Below, one piece after another: positions 42,311 to 51,240 of a stretch of 52,569 bases of DNA. This DNA comes from Bacillota bacterium (GTDB taxonomy: Bacteria > Bacillota > Clostridia > Peptostreptococcales > Acidaminobacteraceae). The position numbers were made by a program, and so were the translations under genes. Within the stretch, counting starts at the first letter, position 1. Every line of letters begins with the position of its first letter. Under the pieces are notes generated by a model. The model was not told the origin of the DNA, made no database searches, and was given only the letters and a program-made list of their open reading frames with translations. Location of the stretch: NCBI GenBank assembly GCA_025210655.1, contig JAOARG010000064.1:1-52569 (forward strand), given 5' to 3'.

Positions 42311-43195
42311 ATGAAAATTTGTAGATTTAGTTATGATACTCAAGAATATTTGGGTATTTATACTAATGGAGGAGTAGTCAATCTAGGTGAAGTGTTTGAT
42401 TATTTAGATGATGTTTGCCCGAAGAATATTCTAGAACTTATAGAAAATTTCAACGAAGAGAAATTTGCCCTTATCGAAGGGTTAGTCGGAAGGGGAAAAT
42501 TTAATCATATTGAAAAAGATAAGATTAAGTTTTTATCGCCGATTCCTTATCCAAAGAGAAATCTATTTTGTTTAGGGAAAAATTATATGGAGCATGCCAA
42601 GGAAATGGACGGTAAAGTCGGAAGTGATATTCCTGAGCATCCTATATATTTTAGTAAAATTGCCAATCCTTCAGTTGGAGACAATGATTTTATAGAAAGT
42701 CATGGGCAGCTTACCGAGATGTTAGATTACGAGGTAGAACTTGCGGTGATTATTGGTAAAGAAGGTATCAATATTAAAAAAGAAGATGCCTTAGATCATG
42801 TATTTGGTTATACTATAGCCAATGATATTTCTGCAAGGGATCTTCAAAATTACCATGTGCAGTGGTTAAAGGGAAAGAGTCTTAGTACTTTCTGTCCACT
42901 TGGACCAGTGGTTGTTTTGAAGGATGAGATAGAAAATCCTAATAATTTGGATATTAAATGCTGGGTTAATAGTGATATTAGACAGGAAAGCAATACAAAG
43001 AATATGATATTTGACATTCCTACAATTATTGAAGATCTTTCAAGAGAAATGGTCTTAAATGTTGGAGACATAATTCTCACTGGAACTCCAGCTGGTGTAG
43101 GAATGGCCTTTGATCCTCCGAAATACCTTAAAAAAGGCGACAAGATTAAATGCTATATTGAGAAGATTGGTTATCTTGGCAATGAGGTTAGATAA
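42311..43195 (+). CDS. Fumarylacetoacetate hydrolase-family protein
   Basis: A 294-residue protein of the FAH/YcgM/HpcE family. The core begins at about 78 with NLFCLGKNYMEHAKEM. The divalent-metal ligands lie in DYEVELAVIIGK (E-x-E), DISARDLQ and the region around KGKSLSTFCPLGP. TGTPAGVGMAFDPPKYL is the conserved C-terminal loop. Members hydrolyse or decarboxylate beta-diketo acids; oxaloacetate decarboxylation or tautomerisation is also known. The specific substrate is not evident. A nitroreductase gene follows after 42 bp. Confidence 0.88.
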   Translation: MKICRFSYDTQEYLGIYTNGGVVNLGEVFDYLDDVCPKNILELIENFNEEKFALIEGLVGRGKFNHIEKDKIKFLSPIPYPKRNLFCLGKNYMEHAKEMDGKVGSDIPEHPIYFSKIANPSVGDNDFIESHGQLTEMLDYEVELAVIIGKEGINIKKEDALDHVFGYTIANDISARDLQNYHVQWLKGKSLSTFCPLGPVVVLKDEIENPNNLDIKCWVNSDIRQESNTKNMIFDIPTIIEDLSREMVLNVGDIILTGTPAGVGMAFDPPKYLKKGDKIKCYIEKIGYLGNEVR

Positions 43196-43237
43196 CCCAA
43201 AATAGTAAAGCTTGTAAAATTTTGAGGAGGTTTTGTT

Positions 43238-44140
43238 ATGATTATGTTGAAAGTGATGGAAAAAAGAAGATCTGTAAGGGAGTATAAAAATAAGGCTCTG
43301 GATAAGAAGCAGGTAATGGACATTGTGAACAGTTACGATTATAACAAGGCACTGGTGGAAGGTGTAAAATTTGATTTTATTTATTTTGAAGATGGTGATA
43401 ATATATACCAGATTCTTAATGGGGTAGTGGGTTATTCAGGAGTCCTTATTAAAGCGCCACAATATGCAGTGCTTCTTTCAGATGAAAAACCAGGATATCT
43501 ATATAATTCAGGATATGTAGGAGAATGGATTTCGTTGAAGTTTGCTAGGGAAGATATAGGAAGCTGTTGGATAGAAGTTGGTGACAAGGATAAGGAAGTT
43601 AAGGAGATTCTTGGTATTACAAGTAAGAAGAGAATTATTGGTCTAATGGCTTTAGGCTACCCAAAAATGGATGTTAGATTATCTAAAATCTATGATACAA
43701 TAGTTGATGGACATATATCGCCATATGAAGAATTAGGTTATCCAAACATTGATACAGAGTTTTCAAAAGAGCCTGTTAGTTATAGACATTCGGTAGAAGA
43801 TATAGTATATAAGAATGAATTTGGCAATAAAATGACATTTGAAGAAATTGAGAAGAGCGGTTATCTAGATGCACTTTATTATATGCGTTTGGCACCCTCT
43901 TGGGGCAACAGGCAGCCTTGGAAGTTTATAATCAGAAAAGATGGAATTATTCTATTAATTGAAAAAAGTACTGAGAGCGAGTCGGAAATGACAGCCCAAA
44001 TTGAAGCTGGTATTGCAATGTTATACTTCAAAGTTGCGATGCATGATTTAGGACTTCCTGGTGATTGGAAAAATATTAATGGAGAAACTGATATCGATGT
44101 ACCTAAAAATTACTTCTATGGAGGGATATATTCATTATAA
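43238..44140 (+). CDS. Nitroreductase-family protein, TM1586-like
   Basis: A 300-residue FMN-binding-type protein with two nitroreductase-like halves in one chain. The N-terminal half has KRRSVREYKNKALDKK, the FMN-contacting RRSVRxY motif. The C-terminal half has RLAPSWGNRQPWKF and IEAGIAMLYFKVAMHDLGL. This is the putative TM1586-type nitroreductase family. Substrates are unknown. The ATG follows GAGGAGG. It is in line with the FAH-family gene upstream; the L,D-transpeptidase gene begins 22 bp after its stop. Confidence 0.85.
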   Translation: MIMLKVMEKRRSVREYKNKALDKKQVMDIVNSYDYNKALVEGVKFDFIYFEDGDNIYQILNGVVGYSGVLIKAPQYAVLLSDEKPGYLYNSGYVGEWISLKFAREDIGSCWIEVGDKDKEVKEILGITSKKRIIGLMALGYPKMDVRLSKIYDTIVDGHISPYEELGYPNIDTEFSKEPVSYRHSVEDIVYKNEFGNKMTFEEIEKSGYLDALYYMRLAPSWGNRQPWKFIIRKDGIILLIEKSTESESEMTAQIEAGIAMLYFKVAMHDLGLPGDWKNINGETDIDVPKNYFYGGIYSL

Positions 44141-44162
44141 ATTTATTTTAGGGGAGAAAGAT

Positions 44163-45701
44163 ATGAACAAGAGAATTATTACTACATTATTGGTTGGGTG
44201 CATGATTGCAGGTAGTTTTTCATTTGCAGCAGAGAATACACCGATTCCAGTAGCAACAGGGGCAACTGTTGAAGTTCAAAATGATGAAGTGAATAAAATT
44301 GCCCTTGAAAGTGAAAATGAGGTTAAGACAGAAGATGAATCTGTAGTTACAGAAGATGTTGAAAATGAGAATCCTGTAGATCAGTCTGTGGACTCTGTTG
44401 TAGCAACTGAAGGAGAGGTAACTGTTACACCTGCTGAAACTGTTGCTGAAGAAGCAACAACTGTTTCTGGTGCTGTTACTGAAACTATACCAGAAGTTGT
44501 TGTAGAAGAGCCGCAAATAGTGTATAACGAAGATGGATATGAATTAATTGAAAAATTCGACAACGCTAGACCAGAAGGTCTTGTTGAGGATCTTCAGTAT
44601 ACAGGTTACCAAAATATGAAAGATTATATTGTGGTACTTAGAACTGCAGTTAATGTTAGAAAGTTACCTACAACTTCAGCGCCAGTAATTGCTCAAAGAA
44701 AGCTTTACCAAAGAGCTGATCTTCTTGAGATTGTAAGAGGTCAGTATTTTACAAAGTCTAATTCAGACTTATGGTATAAGGTTACTTGGCAAGAAAAAGG
44801 TAAGACTGTGGTTGGATATGTATATTCTAAAATTGTAGTTAAAAGAGAGTACAAGTTCCAAAAAATGTACGATCAGGTTAATTACCTAAAGGATATTGTA
44901 GATAATAATTCTACAGCATATATTAATAACTATAAGAACTGGTCTGGAAGACCTCCAAAGTGGTATGGAAAAGAAGAAGATGGCTATGGAGTTCTTAGGG
45001 ATCAATCTGCTCCAGGATATTTTGACCTTAATGATAAGGCAAACTTCAGATATCTTATGGATGGATATTTAGTTTCTATCCTTGGAGAAGTAGATGGTAT
45101 GTATAAAGTTGCATCTCCTAATATTGAAGGTGTAGTATTTGTACCAAAAAAATATGTTCAAATTAAAAATAGCATCAACAACCTTGAGAAGGTAATTGTG
45201 GTTGATAGAAAAGAGCAAAATGAAGGTGTATTCCAATTTATTGATGGTAAGTGGCATATGGTTTCATTCAACCTAAGTACGACTGGTGCTCCAAAATCTA
45301 AGCACAAGATGCCTACAGATCTTGGTTACTTCATGGCTATGGAGAAAAAGCCTAAGTTCCTTTACTTAGATGATGAAACTAAAAAAATAGATGGATACGC
45401 ACCATATGCAATTAGATTTAATGGTGGTGCTTATACCCATGGAGTACCTGTAGTTTATATTAAAATTACAGAAGAAGAAATTGTTCAGCCTGAAATCCTT
45501 GATGAAGAAGGAAATGTTATTCAGGAAAAAATAGTTAACGAAAAGATAATTGGTTTTGAGGATCCTGGAAAGAGGGAATACCTTTCAACTATTGGTACTA
45601 CTCCAAGATCACATAAATGTGTAAGAAACTATACATCCCATGCTAAATTTATGTATGAGTGGATTGAAATTGGAAAGAGTGCTATTATTGTAATCGAATA
45701 G
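44163..45701 (+). CDS. Secreted SH3-L,D-transpeptidase (YkuD) with SHKC motif
   Basis: A 512-residue exported protein. Residues 1-25 are a signal peptide (ending FSFAAEN). Residues 25-120 are a low-complexity Val/Thr/Glu-rich stalk. About 140-225 is an SH3-like wall-binding region (LRTAVNVRKLP). The C-terminal half carries a YkuD domain with THGVPV as the histidine element and TTPRSHKCVRN as the catalytic cysteine element. The usual SHGC is SHKC here, so the glycine before the cysteine is lysine. It should cross-link peptidoglycan stem peptides. The frame opens earlier, but GGGGAGAAAG sets ATG 44163 as the start. The DUF4015 gene follows by 18 bp. Confidence 0.87.
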   Translation: MNKRIITTLLVGCMIAGSFSFAAENTPIPVATGATVEVQNDEVNKIALESENEVKTEDESVVTEDVENENPVDQSVDSVVATEGEVTVTPAETVAEEATTVSGAVTETIPEVVVEEPQIVYNEDGYELIEKFDNARPEGLVEDLQYTGYQNMKDYIVVLRTAVNVRKLPTTSAPVIAQRKLYQRADLLEIVRGQYFTKSNSDLWYKVTWQEKGKTVVGYVYSKIVVKREYKFQKMYDQVNYLKDIVDNNSTAYINNYKNWSGRPPKWYGKEEDGYGVLRDQSAPGYFDLNDKANFRYLMDGYLVSILGEVDGMYKVASPNIEGVVFVPKKYVQIKNSINNLEKVIVVDRKEQNEGVFQFIDGKWHMVSFNLSTTGAPKSKHKMPTDLGYFMAMEKKPKFLYLDDETKKIDGYAPYAIRFNGGAYTHGVPVVYIKITEEEIVQPEILDEEGNVIQEKIVNEKIIGFEDPGKREYLSTIGTTPRSHKCVRNYTSHAKFMYEWIEIGKSAIIVIE

Positions 45702-45719
45702 TCAGATGAGGTGGAGTAA

Positions 45720-47234
45720 GTGCAATTTAAGAGAAGTATCCTGATAACATTATTTGTTATTATAAGTATATTTGCTCTGGCAGGATGCCAGAAAAACGTT
45801 GTAGATGAAGAAGAAAAAGTAATTGAAAAAACACCAGAAGAAATAAGACTTGAAGAGGAGAGTAATGCTAGACTTTCTGAAAGAATTGCTATGGAAGGTC
45901 GCAGAATTTTACTTGAAGTTGAAAGATTAAAAGAGAAGGCTATTAGGGAGAAGACTTATTATATAGGGAGCAAGAATGCTACTGTATATGACAGCTTTGG
46001 CCCTGAAAAAAGTTCTTTGAGAGAACTTGTAAAAGCTGATTCTGTATTGGTGGAAGAAAATAATCTTGTTGATGAAGCAGGAAAGGCATATGCTAAAATT
46101 GCTGATGCTTCAGTTGAATCAGGATATTCTTATGTACTGGCTAAGAATTTGATTAAGGATAAGACAGATCTTATTTATAAGAAGTATGATGGTGCAGTTT
46201 ATACAGCTGTTGAGAAGGATATAGATTTTCCTAATAATCCTCGTATTGTGAATAGGGGAATTTACATTAGTTCTCATACTGCAAAAAGCTCTAAAAATAT
46301 GACTAGACTAAAAGACTTCTGTAAAAGAAATGGTTTAAATACACTTGTTATCGATGTAAAGGATGACAATGGAAATATACTGTTTTACAGTGAAGCAGCA
46401 GATAAGTATTGCCCTGCTGGAAATGGTAAATCTCAAATCAAAGATATAGAGAAGTATGTTCAAGAGTTAAAAGATGAAGGTTTTTACCTAATTGCCAGAG
46501 TAGTAACATTTAAATCTCCAAAGTATTCAAAGAAACATCCTGAAAAGTCTATACTAAATAAGAATACTGGTGGTTTATATTCAGATGGTGATAGGATAAC
46601 ATGGGGAACACCATATGATAGGGAATTATGGCAATATAACCTTGATGTAGCTTTAGAAGCTGCTAAGGTTGGATTTAACGAGGTTCAGTTTGATTACGTT
46701 AGATTCCCAGATATCCCAAGGGGAGTAGCTGTTGACTTTAGAAATGAACAGGATGAAACTAAGGCTGCTGTTATTCAAAAGTTCCTTATTGAAGCTAGAA
46801 GAATATTGAATGAGCAGGAAGTATATGTTTCTGCGGATATATTTGGATGGTCTGCAACAGCCCTTTCTGATGTTGGAATTGGTCAGCACTGGGAAGCTTT
46901 AAGTAATGTTGTAGATGTAGTTTCACCTATGATTTATCCAAGTCATTACGGACGTGGAAACTTTGGATTCTCTGTACCGGATGCAAATCCATATGGTACT
47001 ATCAATGGAGCCATAAAAGATTCCCTAAGAAGGGACAAGCATATTTATACTCCAGCAGATAATAGACCATGGATCCAGGACTTTACTGCCAAGTGGGTAA
47101 AGGGATACATTGTTTATGGAGAAGCAGAAATGATCGCCCAGGTTAAAGCTCTTAAGGACAATGGGATAGAGGAATTCCTTCTGTGGAACTCTGCTAATAG
47201 GTATACTGAAGTTAATTATAGTGAAATTAAATAG
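45720..47234 (+). CDS. DUF4015 putative glycoside hydrolase lipoprotein
   Basis: A 504-residue exported lipoprotein. The lipobox is ALAGC with Cys23, followed by a coiled-coil-like Glu/Arg-rich segment (35-80), a small SH3-like region (about 85-150) and a TIM-barrel domain from RGIYISSHTA (about 178) to the end. Barrel motifs include TLVIDVKDDNG, GFYLIARVVTF, NEVQFDYVRFPD and VDVVSPMIYPSHY, the pattern of DUF4015 glycoside hydrolase-like proteins. The substrate is unknown; a cell-wall polysaccharide is likely from the context. The start is GTG after GAGGTGGAG. It is coupled to the L,D-transpeptidase upstream. Confidence 0.87.
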   Translation: MQFKRSILITLFVIISIFALAGCQKNVVDEEEKVIEKTPEEIRLEEESNARLSERIAMEGRRILLEVERLKEKAIREKTYYIGSKNATVYDSFGPEKSSLRELVKADSVLVEENNLVDEAGKAYAKIADASVESGYSYVLAKNLIKDKTDLIYKKYDGAVYTAVEKDIDFPNNPRIVNRGIYISSHTAKSSKNMTRLKDFCKRNGLNTLVIDVKDDNGNILFYSEAADKYCPAGNGKSQIKDIEKYVQELKDEGFYLIARVVTFKSPKYSKKHPEKSILNKNTGGLYSDGDRITWGTPYDRELWQYNLDVALEAAKVGFNEVQFDYVRFPDIPRGVAVDFRNEQDETKAAVIQKFLIEARRILNEQEVYVSADIFGWSATALSDVGIGQHWEALSNVVDVVSPMIYPSHYGRGNFGFSVPDANPYGTINGAIKDSLRRDKHIYTPADNRPWIQDFTAKWVKGYIVYGEAEMIAQVKALKDNGIEEFLLWNSANRYTEVNYSEIK

Positions 47235-47242
47235 TTTAAGTG

Positions 47243-47271
47243 GAGCAGTCTTTTGTAGGCTGCTCTTTTTC
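47243..47271 (+). terminator. Terminator after the DUF4015 gene
   Basis: GAGCAG (47243-47248) pairs with CTGCTC (47260-47265) with a further TC/GG extension, followed by TTTTT. The third GCCTAA palindrome begins at once. Confidence 0.82.
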
Positions 47272-47440
47272 ACGCCTAAGTTAGCCTAATACTTTTAATA
47301 GTGCCTAATCATTGCTTTGCAAATGGCCTAAGGTTGTTTGTACTACTTTTCTTTAAGAAAAGTAGTATGAGTTTAACAATTTTAGGCCGACTGCTAAGTA
47401 GTTAATAGGCGCGAATGTAATGCGTTAGGCTATATTAGGC
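47272..47440. repeat. GCCTAA palindromic element 3 (169 bp)
   Basis: GCCTAA occurs at 47274, 47284, 47302 and 47325, and TTAGGC at 47381, 47425 and 47435, with ATAGGCGCGAA between. The core is TACTACTTTTC-TTTAA-GAAAAGTAGTA (47341-47367), an 11-bp perfect hairpin identical to the arm ends of element 1. It ends 28 bp before the -35 box of the tRNA-Lys promoter. Confidence 0.85.
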
Positions 47441-47468
47441 AAAAAAACTTTTTTTTTTACAAAAACCG

Positions 47469-47497
47469 TTGACAAAAGAGTCGAAAAGGTGTAACAT
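47469..47497 (+). promoter_or_regulatory. Promoter of the tRNA operon
   Basis: TTGACA (47469-47474), a 17-bp spacer and TAACAT (47492-47497). Transcription would start about 12 bp before the mature tRNA-Lys. Confidence 0.82.
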
Positions 47498-47517
47498 AGT
47501 ATTTGTCGTTAAGAAAT

Positions 47518-47593
47518 GATCCATTAGCTCAGTCGGTAGAGCACCTGACTTTTAATCAGGGTGTCCCGCGTTCGAGTCGCGGATGGATCACCA
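47518..47593 (+). tRNA. tRNA-Lys (UUU)
   Basis: Acceptor GATCCAT (47518-47524) pairs with ATGGATC (47583-47589). D-arm, anticodon arm with TTT at 47551-47553, and T-arm with GTTCGAGTC are all present. CCA (47591-47593) is encoded. Confidence 0.97.
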
Positions 47594-47656
47594 TATTGTT
47601 AAGGTGAAGTTGCAGCTGAATAGTTGTAACTTCATTTTACATAAACATAAAAATTT

Positions 47657-47747
47657 GGAGAAGTACTCAAGTGGCTGAAGAGGCTCCCCTGCTAAGGGAG
47701 TAGGTCTCTAACGGGGCGCGAGGGTTCAAATCCCTCCTTCTCCGCCA
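47657..47747 (+). tRNA. tRNA-Ser (GCU)
   Basis: Acceptor GGAGAAG pairs with CTTCTCC (47737-47743). The anticodon loop CTGCTAA gives anticodon GCT, and a long variable arm is typical of tRNA-Ser. The T-arm has GTTCAAATC, and CCA is encoded. It lies 63 bp after tRNA-Lys and is presumably cotranscribed. Confidence 0.96.
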
Positions 47748-47753
47748 GAAAAA

Positions 47754-47788
47754 CTCCTGTCCATGTGTCAGGAGATTTTTATTTTTTT
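47754..47788 (+). terminator. Terminator of the tRNA operon
   Basis: CTCCTG (47754-47759) pairs with CAGGAG (47769-47774), and two T-runs follow. Confidence 0.8.
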
Positions 47789-47791
47789 GAA

Positions 47792-47821
47792 TTGTATACT
47801 AGATAATTTTGATGATATAAT
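47792..47821 (+). promoter_or_regulatory. Likely trmB-lspA promoter
   Basis: TTGTAT (47792-47797), an 18-bp spacer and TATAAT (47816-47821). It is placed 38 bp before the trmB start. Confidence 0.6.
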
Positions 47822-47858
47822 TATAAAGTATTTTATATAGAGTGATCTGGAGGTAATT

Positions 47859-48494
47859 ATGAGACTTAGAAGAATAAAGGGTACTGAAGAAAAATTATAT
47901 GCCTATACGGACTATGTTATTGAAAATCCTAGTGAATTAAAGGGTAAGTGGAGTGAGTATTTTGCTAATGATAATCCTATATATATAGAACTTGGATGTG
48001 GTAAGGGGAATTTCATTACACAGAATGCCCTTAGAAATAAAAATGTTAATTATATAGCTATGGAAAAGGCGGCTGAGGTTATAATAAAGGCGGTACAAAA
48101 GGCTGATAACTTAAAACTGGATAATGTTAAGTTTTGCCACTTTAATGTTAATGATATATTAGATGTTTTTGAAGAAAATGAGTTATCAAGAATATTTATT
48201 AATTTCTGTGACCCTTGGCATAAAAAGAGACATTATAAGAGAAGATTGACATATAGGGGCTATCTTGAAATGTACAAGGATATTTTAAATGATGATGGCT
48301 GGCTACATTTTAAAACGGATAATAATCCTTTGTTTGAGTTTTCATTAAATGAATTTGTTGATACAAATCTTAAAATTAGAAATATTTCACTGGATCTTCA
48401 CAAGGAAGAGAATGATTGGAATATAATGACTGAGTATGAGGCTAAGTTCCATTCAAAGGGAATGCCAATCTATAGATGCGAGATTAAATTCTAA
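47859..48494 (+). CDS. trmB: tRNA (guanine-N7-)-methyltransferase
   Basis: A 211-residue SAM-dependent methyltransferase that makes m7G46 in tRNA. The SAM loop is IELGCGKGNFI, and INFCDPWHKKRHYKRRL is the TrmB signature that contacts tRNA. HFKTDNNPLFEFS lies near the substrate site. Length is normal. The ATG follows TGGAGG. The lspA gene follows after 14 bp. Confidence 0.94.
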   Translation: MRLRRIKGTEEKLYAYTDYVIENPSELKGKWSEYFANDNPIYIELGCGKGNFITQNALRNKNVNYIAMEKAAEVIIKAVQKADNLKLDNVKFCHFNVNDILDVFEENELSRIFINFCDPWHKKRHYKRRLTYRGYLEMYKDILNDDGWLHFKTDNNPLFEFSLNEFVDTNLKIRNISLDLHKEENDWNIMTEYEAKFHSKGMPIYRCEIKF

Positions 48495-48508
48495 AGAGGT
48501 GAATAGTA

Positions 48509-48961
48509 ATGATGTATATGCTGATAATAATAATCGGAGTAGTTTTAGATCAGATATTTAAGTATCTTACAGTTACTAAATTGTCTGAAGTTGCAACATT
48601 TCCACTTATAGAAAATGTATTTCATCTGACTTATGTTAAAAATACAGGTGCTGCTTTTAGTATGTTAAGTGGTAAACAGGGATTTTTGATTGCTATGACC
48701 CTTATAGTTATCATCTTTATTTTTTATTATATTTGGAAAAATAAAAATGTAGAGGATAAAAAGTGGGTTGTTTTTTCAATTGCTATGATACAATCAGGTG
48801 CAATAGGAAATCTTATTGATAGGATAAGATTAAACTATGTAATTGATTATTTTGATTTTAGACTTATTAATTTTGCAGTCTTTAATTTTGCAGATGTTCT
48901 TATAGTTTGTGGAACAATACTGCTGGGAATACTTATGATAGTTTTTAATAAAGATATATAA
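48509..48961 (+). CDS. lspA: Lipoprotein signal peptidase
   Basis: A 150-residue membrane aspartyl protease (signal peptidase II) with four predicted helices. Conserved blocks are LDQIFKYLT, KNTGAAFSML, GAIGNLIDRI and VFNFADVLI; the two catalytic aspartates are those in LIDRI and FNFAD. It cleaves lipoprotein signal peptides such as those of the two lipoproteins in this window. The ATG follows AGAGGTGA. It ends in a strong bidirectional terminator. Confidence 0.95.
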   Translation: MMYMLIIIIGVVLDQIFKYLTVTKLSEVATFPLIENVFHLTYVKNTGAAFSMLSGKQGFLIAMTLIVIIFIFYYIWKNKNVEDKKWVVFSIAMIQSGAIGNLIDRIRLNYVIDYFDFRLINFAVFNFADVLIVCGTILLGILMIVFNKDI

Positions 48962-48993
48962 AAAATGGTACAGTCTTAGACTGTACCATTTTT
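48961..48993. terminator. Bidirectional terminator between lspA and the aminotransferase gene
   Basis: Bases 48961-48975 pair perfectly with 48979-48993 over 15 bp, including A and T flanks, around a TTA loop. Confidence 0.9.
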
Positions 48994-48994
48994 A

Positions 48995-50221
48995 TTATAA
49001 GCATGATTTAATTATTGATGGTGACTTAATACATTTTTCCATTGAAACGGCACAAGGGGCGAATCTGATACCCTTATTCAGGGCGACAAGATATAAATCT
49101 TTTTCCCTTAGCTTTAGGGCCAGTTCGTCCGGATTGTCACAAGGAATTGAAATAAAGTATCCACCATTATACGGACATGTTTCAAGTCCTATTCTTTTTG
49201 CTTCTTCCACAAATGCATATGCTCTTTTTTCTAGTAGTTCTCTATATTCTTGTCTTTCTTTATCGACTTTATCAAGAAGTTCTTCCTTTGTCATTATATC
49301 TGTAAGTGTTTTCATCGCAAGTCTTGTACCGTTGGACCAGGTTCCACGGTTGGAGAATGTACAGACATTTACGAATTCTTCACTTACAGCCTTACTTGAA
49401 GTTATGGAAATTAATGCTCCGCATCTTGTACCATATAGGGTGAATGCCTTTGACATACTATATCCAACAAGGATTAGAACATTTTCAGGAAGGTTTTCGA
49501 AAAGCTTGAAGAAACGTCTAGCTTCTGACATTCCACCTGAGAAGTCTATATAGGCTATGTCGATGAAAATTGTTATTTGTTCGCTTTTAGTTTTTACATA
49601 ATCAACTACCTTGCACCAGTCATCATAAGTGAGACTAAATCCTGTTGGATTATGGGCAGGTGTATTGATTATTGCAAGTAAACGGCCCTGCTCTTTAATT
49701 AGCTCATCAGATCTTTCTTTAAAACTGTTGAAGTTGAAACTATAGTCGGAATTGAAAAGGGTATAAGTAGTTATTTCCCTTAAGTGTTCCCTAGCTATTA
49801 TGCTGTATGGTCCCCAATACCAATCAGAAGTTAAGACTTTTTCTCCAATCTCTGAATAGTTCCAAATAGCATGTCTTATTGCGCCACTGCCTCCAGGTGT
49901 TGCTATTGCCTTTATGTATCCATCAGGCATCATGTCTCTGAATGCAGCTTTTTTTACAGCTTCAAGATATTCTGGAAGTCCTGCAATTGGTGCATAGGCA
50001 GCAAGGTCAGAGTCTTTTAAATTTCTTATGTGCTCCATTACACTTTTTAAAAATAATAGATTGCCATTATCATCTGTAAGGGCTCCTATTGTTGAATTTA
50101 TTACATTGTCAAAGCCCTTTTTTGCTATTGCATCTCCTGCAACCTTTGCAACTCCAAATATTCTGTCTGGCTCAATTTCCCTTATGGAGTGGGAAGCAGC
50201 CATTATACCTTTCTTTCTCAT
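48995..50221 (-). CDS. Class I/II aminotransferase
   Basis: A 408-residue PLP enzyme of fold type I. TPGGSGAIRHAIW binds the cofactor phosphate, INTPAHNPTG is the substrate-proximal loop, IDIAYID holds the conserved Asp/Tyr pair, SMSKAFTLYGTRCG contains the PLP lysine, and the carboxylate-binding Arg is near IRFAPC. It resembles aromatic or aspartate-type aminotransferases of anaerobes; the amino donor cannot be told. The ATG follows AAGGGGGTATT. The EamA permease gene lies 22 bp upstream on the same strand, so it may import or export the substrate. Confidence 0.9.
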   Translation of the reverse strand: MRKKGIMAASHSIREIEPDRIFGVAKVAGDAIAKKGFDNVINSTIGALTDDNGNLLFLKSVMEHIRNLKDSDLAAYAPIAGLPEYLEAVKKAAFRDMMPDGYIKAIATPGGSGAIRHAIWNYSEIGEKVLTSDWYWGPYSIIAREHLREITTYTLFNSDYSFNFNSFKERSDELIKEQGRLLAIINTPAHNPTGFSLTYDDWCKVVDYVKTKSEQITIFIDIAYIDFSGGMSEARRFFKLFENLPENVLILVGYSMSKAFTLYGTRCGALISITSSKAVSEEFVNVCTFSNRGTWSNGTRLAMKTLTDIMTKEELLDKVDKERQEYRELLEKRAYAFVEEAKRIGLETCPYNGGYFISIPCDNPDELALKLREKDLYLVALNKGIRFAPCAVSMEKCIKSPSIIKSCL

Positions 50222-50243
50222 TGATAATACCCCCTTAAAAGAA

Positions 50244-51086
50244 TTATCTTTTCGATTTAATAAAGTTATATACTCCAGCTATTATTATTGTGATTGCCCC
50301 TATTATTGAATAAACATCTGGTACTTCATTCCAGATTAGAATTCCGAAGATTATTGAAAATATTATGTTTGCATATCCATATATTGCAAGTTGTGATGCT
50401 GGCGCATATCTATATCCTGTTGTCATAAATAGCTGAGCTATACTTGCTGATATACCTATTGAAATAAGACCTATAAGCTGATGTGTATTAGGTACTTGGT
50501 ATCCATTTACTAAAATGATAGGTACCATTGATAATGAAGAAATCAAACAAAAGTAAAAGACTATAGTTTGAGGTCTGTCGTACTCACTTAGTTTTCTGAT
50601 TACTGTATAGGCAAGTCCTGCGAAAATTGCTGATATAAGACCTGAAAGTGCAGGTAGCATACTTACATCAAAACTAGGTTTAATTACGAATAGTGCACCT
50701 ATTACGGCAATAAAAATGGAAATGACATTGTGCTTAGTTATTTTTTCATTTAAAAATATGAAACAAAATATTATTACGAAGAATGGTGAAAGTTTATTTA
50801 ATATAACTGCATCAGCAAGATGAAGTTTTGATATTGCGTAGAAATTAAATAAAACACCAAGTACTCCGAAGAGTGAACGTAATAGTATGAGTTTCCAGTT
50901 CTTAACTTTCAGAATTTCCCTGTCTTTTGTAATTGTAGGCAATAATATTAATACCCCAACAAAGTTTCTGAAAAATATTTTTTCGGGAGTAGATATTCCC
51001 GCTGCGTATTTAACGGATGCTGACATCATTGCAAAGAAAAATGCCGCGGTTAAAATATAGAATATTCCTTTTTTGTAATTGTACAT
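50244..51086 (-). CDS. EamA/DMT-family transporter
   Basis: A 280-residue membrane protein with ten predicted helices in two EamA repeats (FYILTAAFFFAMMSASVKY at the start; second repeat from about 145). SKLHLADAVILNKLSPFF is typical of the family. It probably exports a metabolite, and cotranscription with the aminotransferase suggests an amino acid or keto acid. The ATG follows AGGAGACACAGC. Confidence 0.9.
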   Translation of the reverse strand: MYNYKKGIFYILTAAFFFAMMSASVKYAAGISTPEKIFFRNFVGVLILLPTITKDREILKVKNWKLILLRSLFGVLGVLFNFYAISKLHLADAVILNKLSPFFVIIFCFIFLNEKITKHNVISIFIAVIGALFVIKPSFDVSMLPALSGLISAIFAGLAYTVIRKLSEYDRPQTIVFYFCLISSLSMVPIILVNGYQVPNTHQLIGLISIGISASIAQLFMTTGYRYAPASQLAIYGYANIIFSIIFGILIWNEVPDVYSIIGAITIIIAGVYNFIKSKR

Positions 51087-51240
51087 TGCTGTGTCTCCTT
51101 ATTTATCAGTTTAAAAAATTATAACTCTTTTATATAACATTATCAATGCTATTGTTGATATAATTTGGGAATATGTAAATTTTGTATATGAAAATAATGA
51201 AAATAGGATTATAATATATATAGGTGTTTATAAAGGGTGA

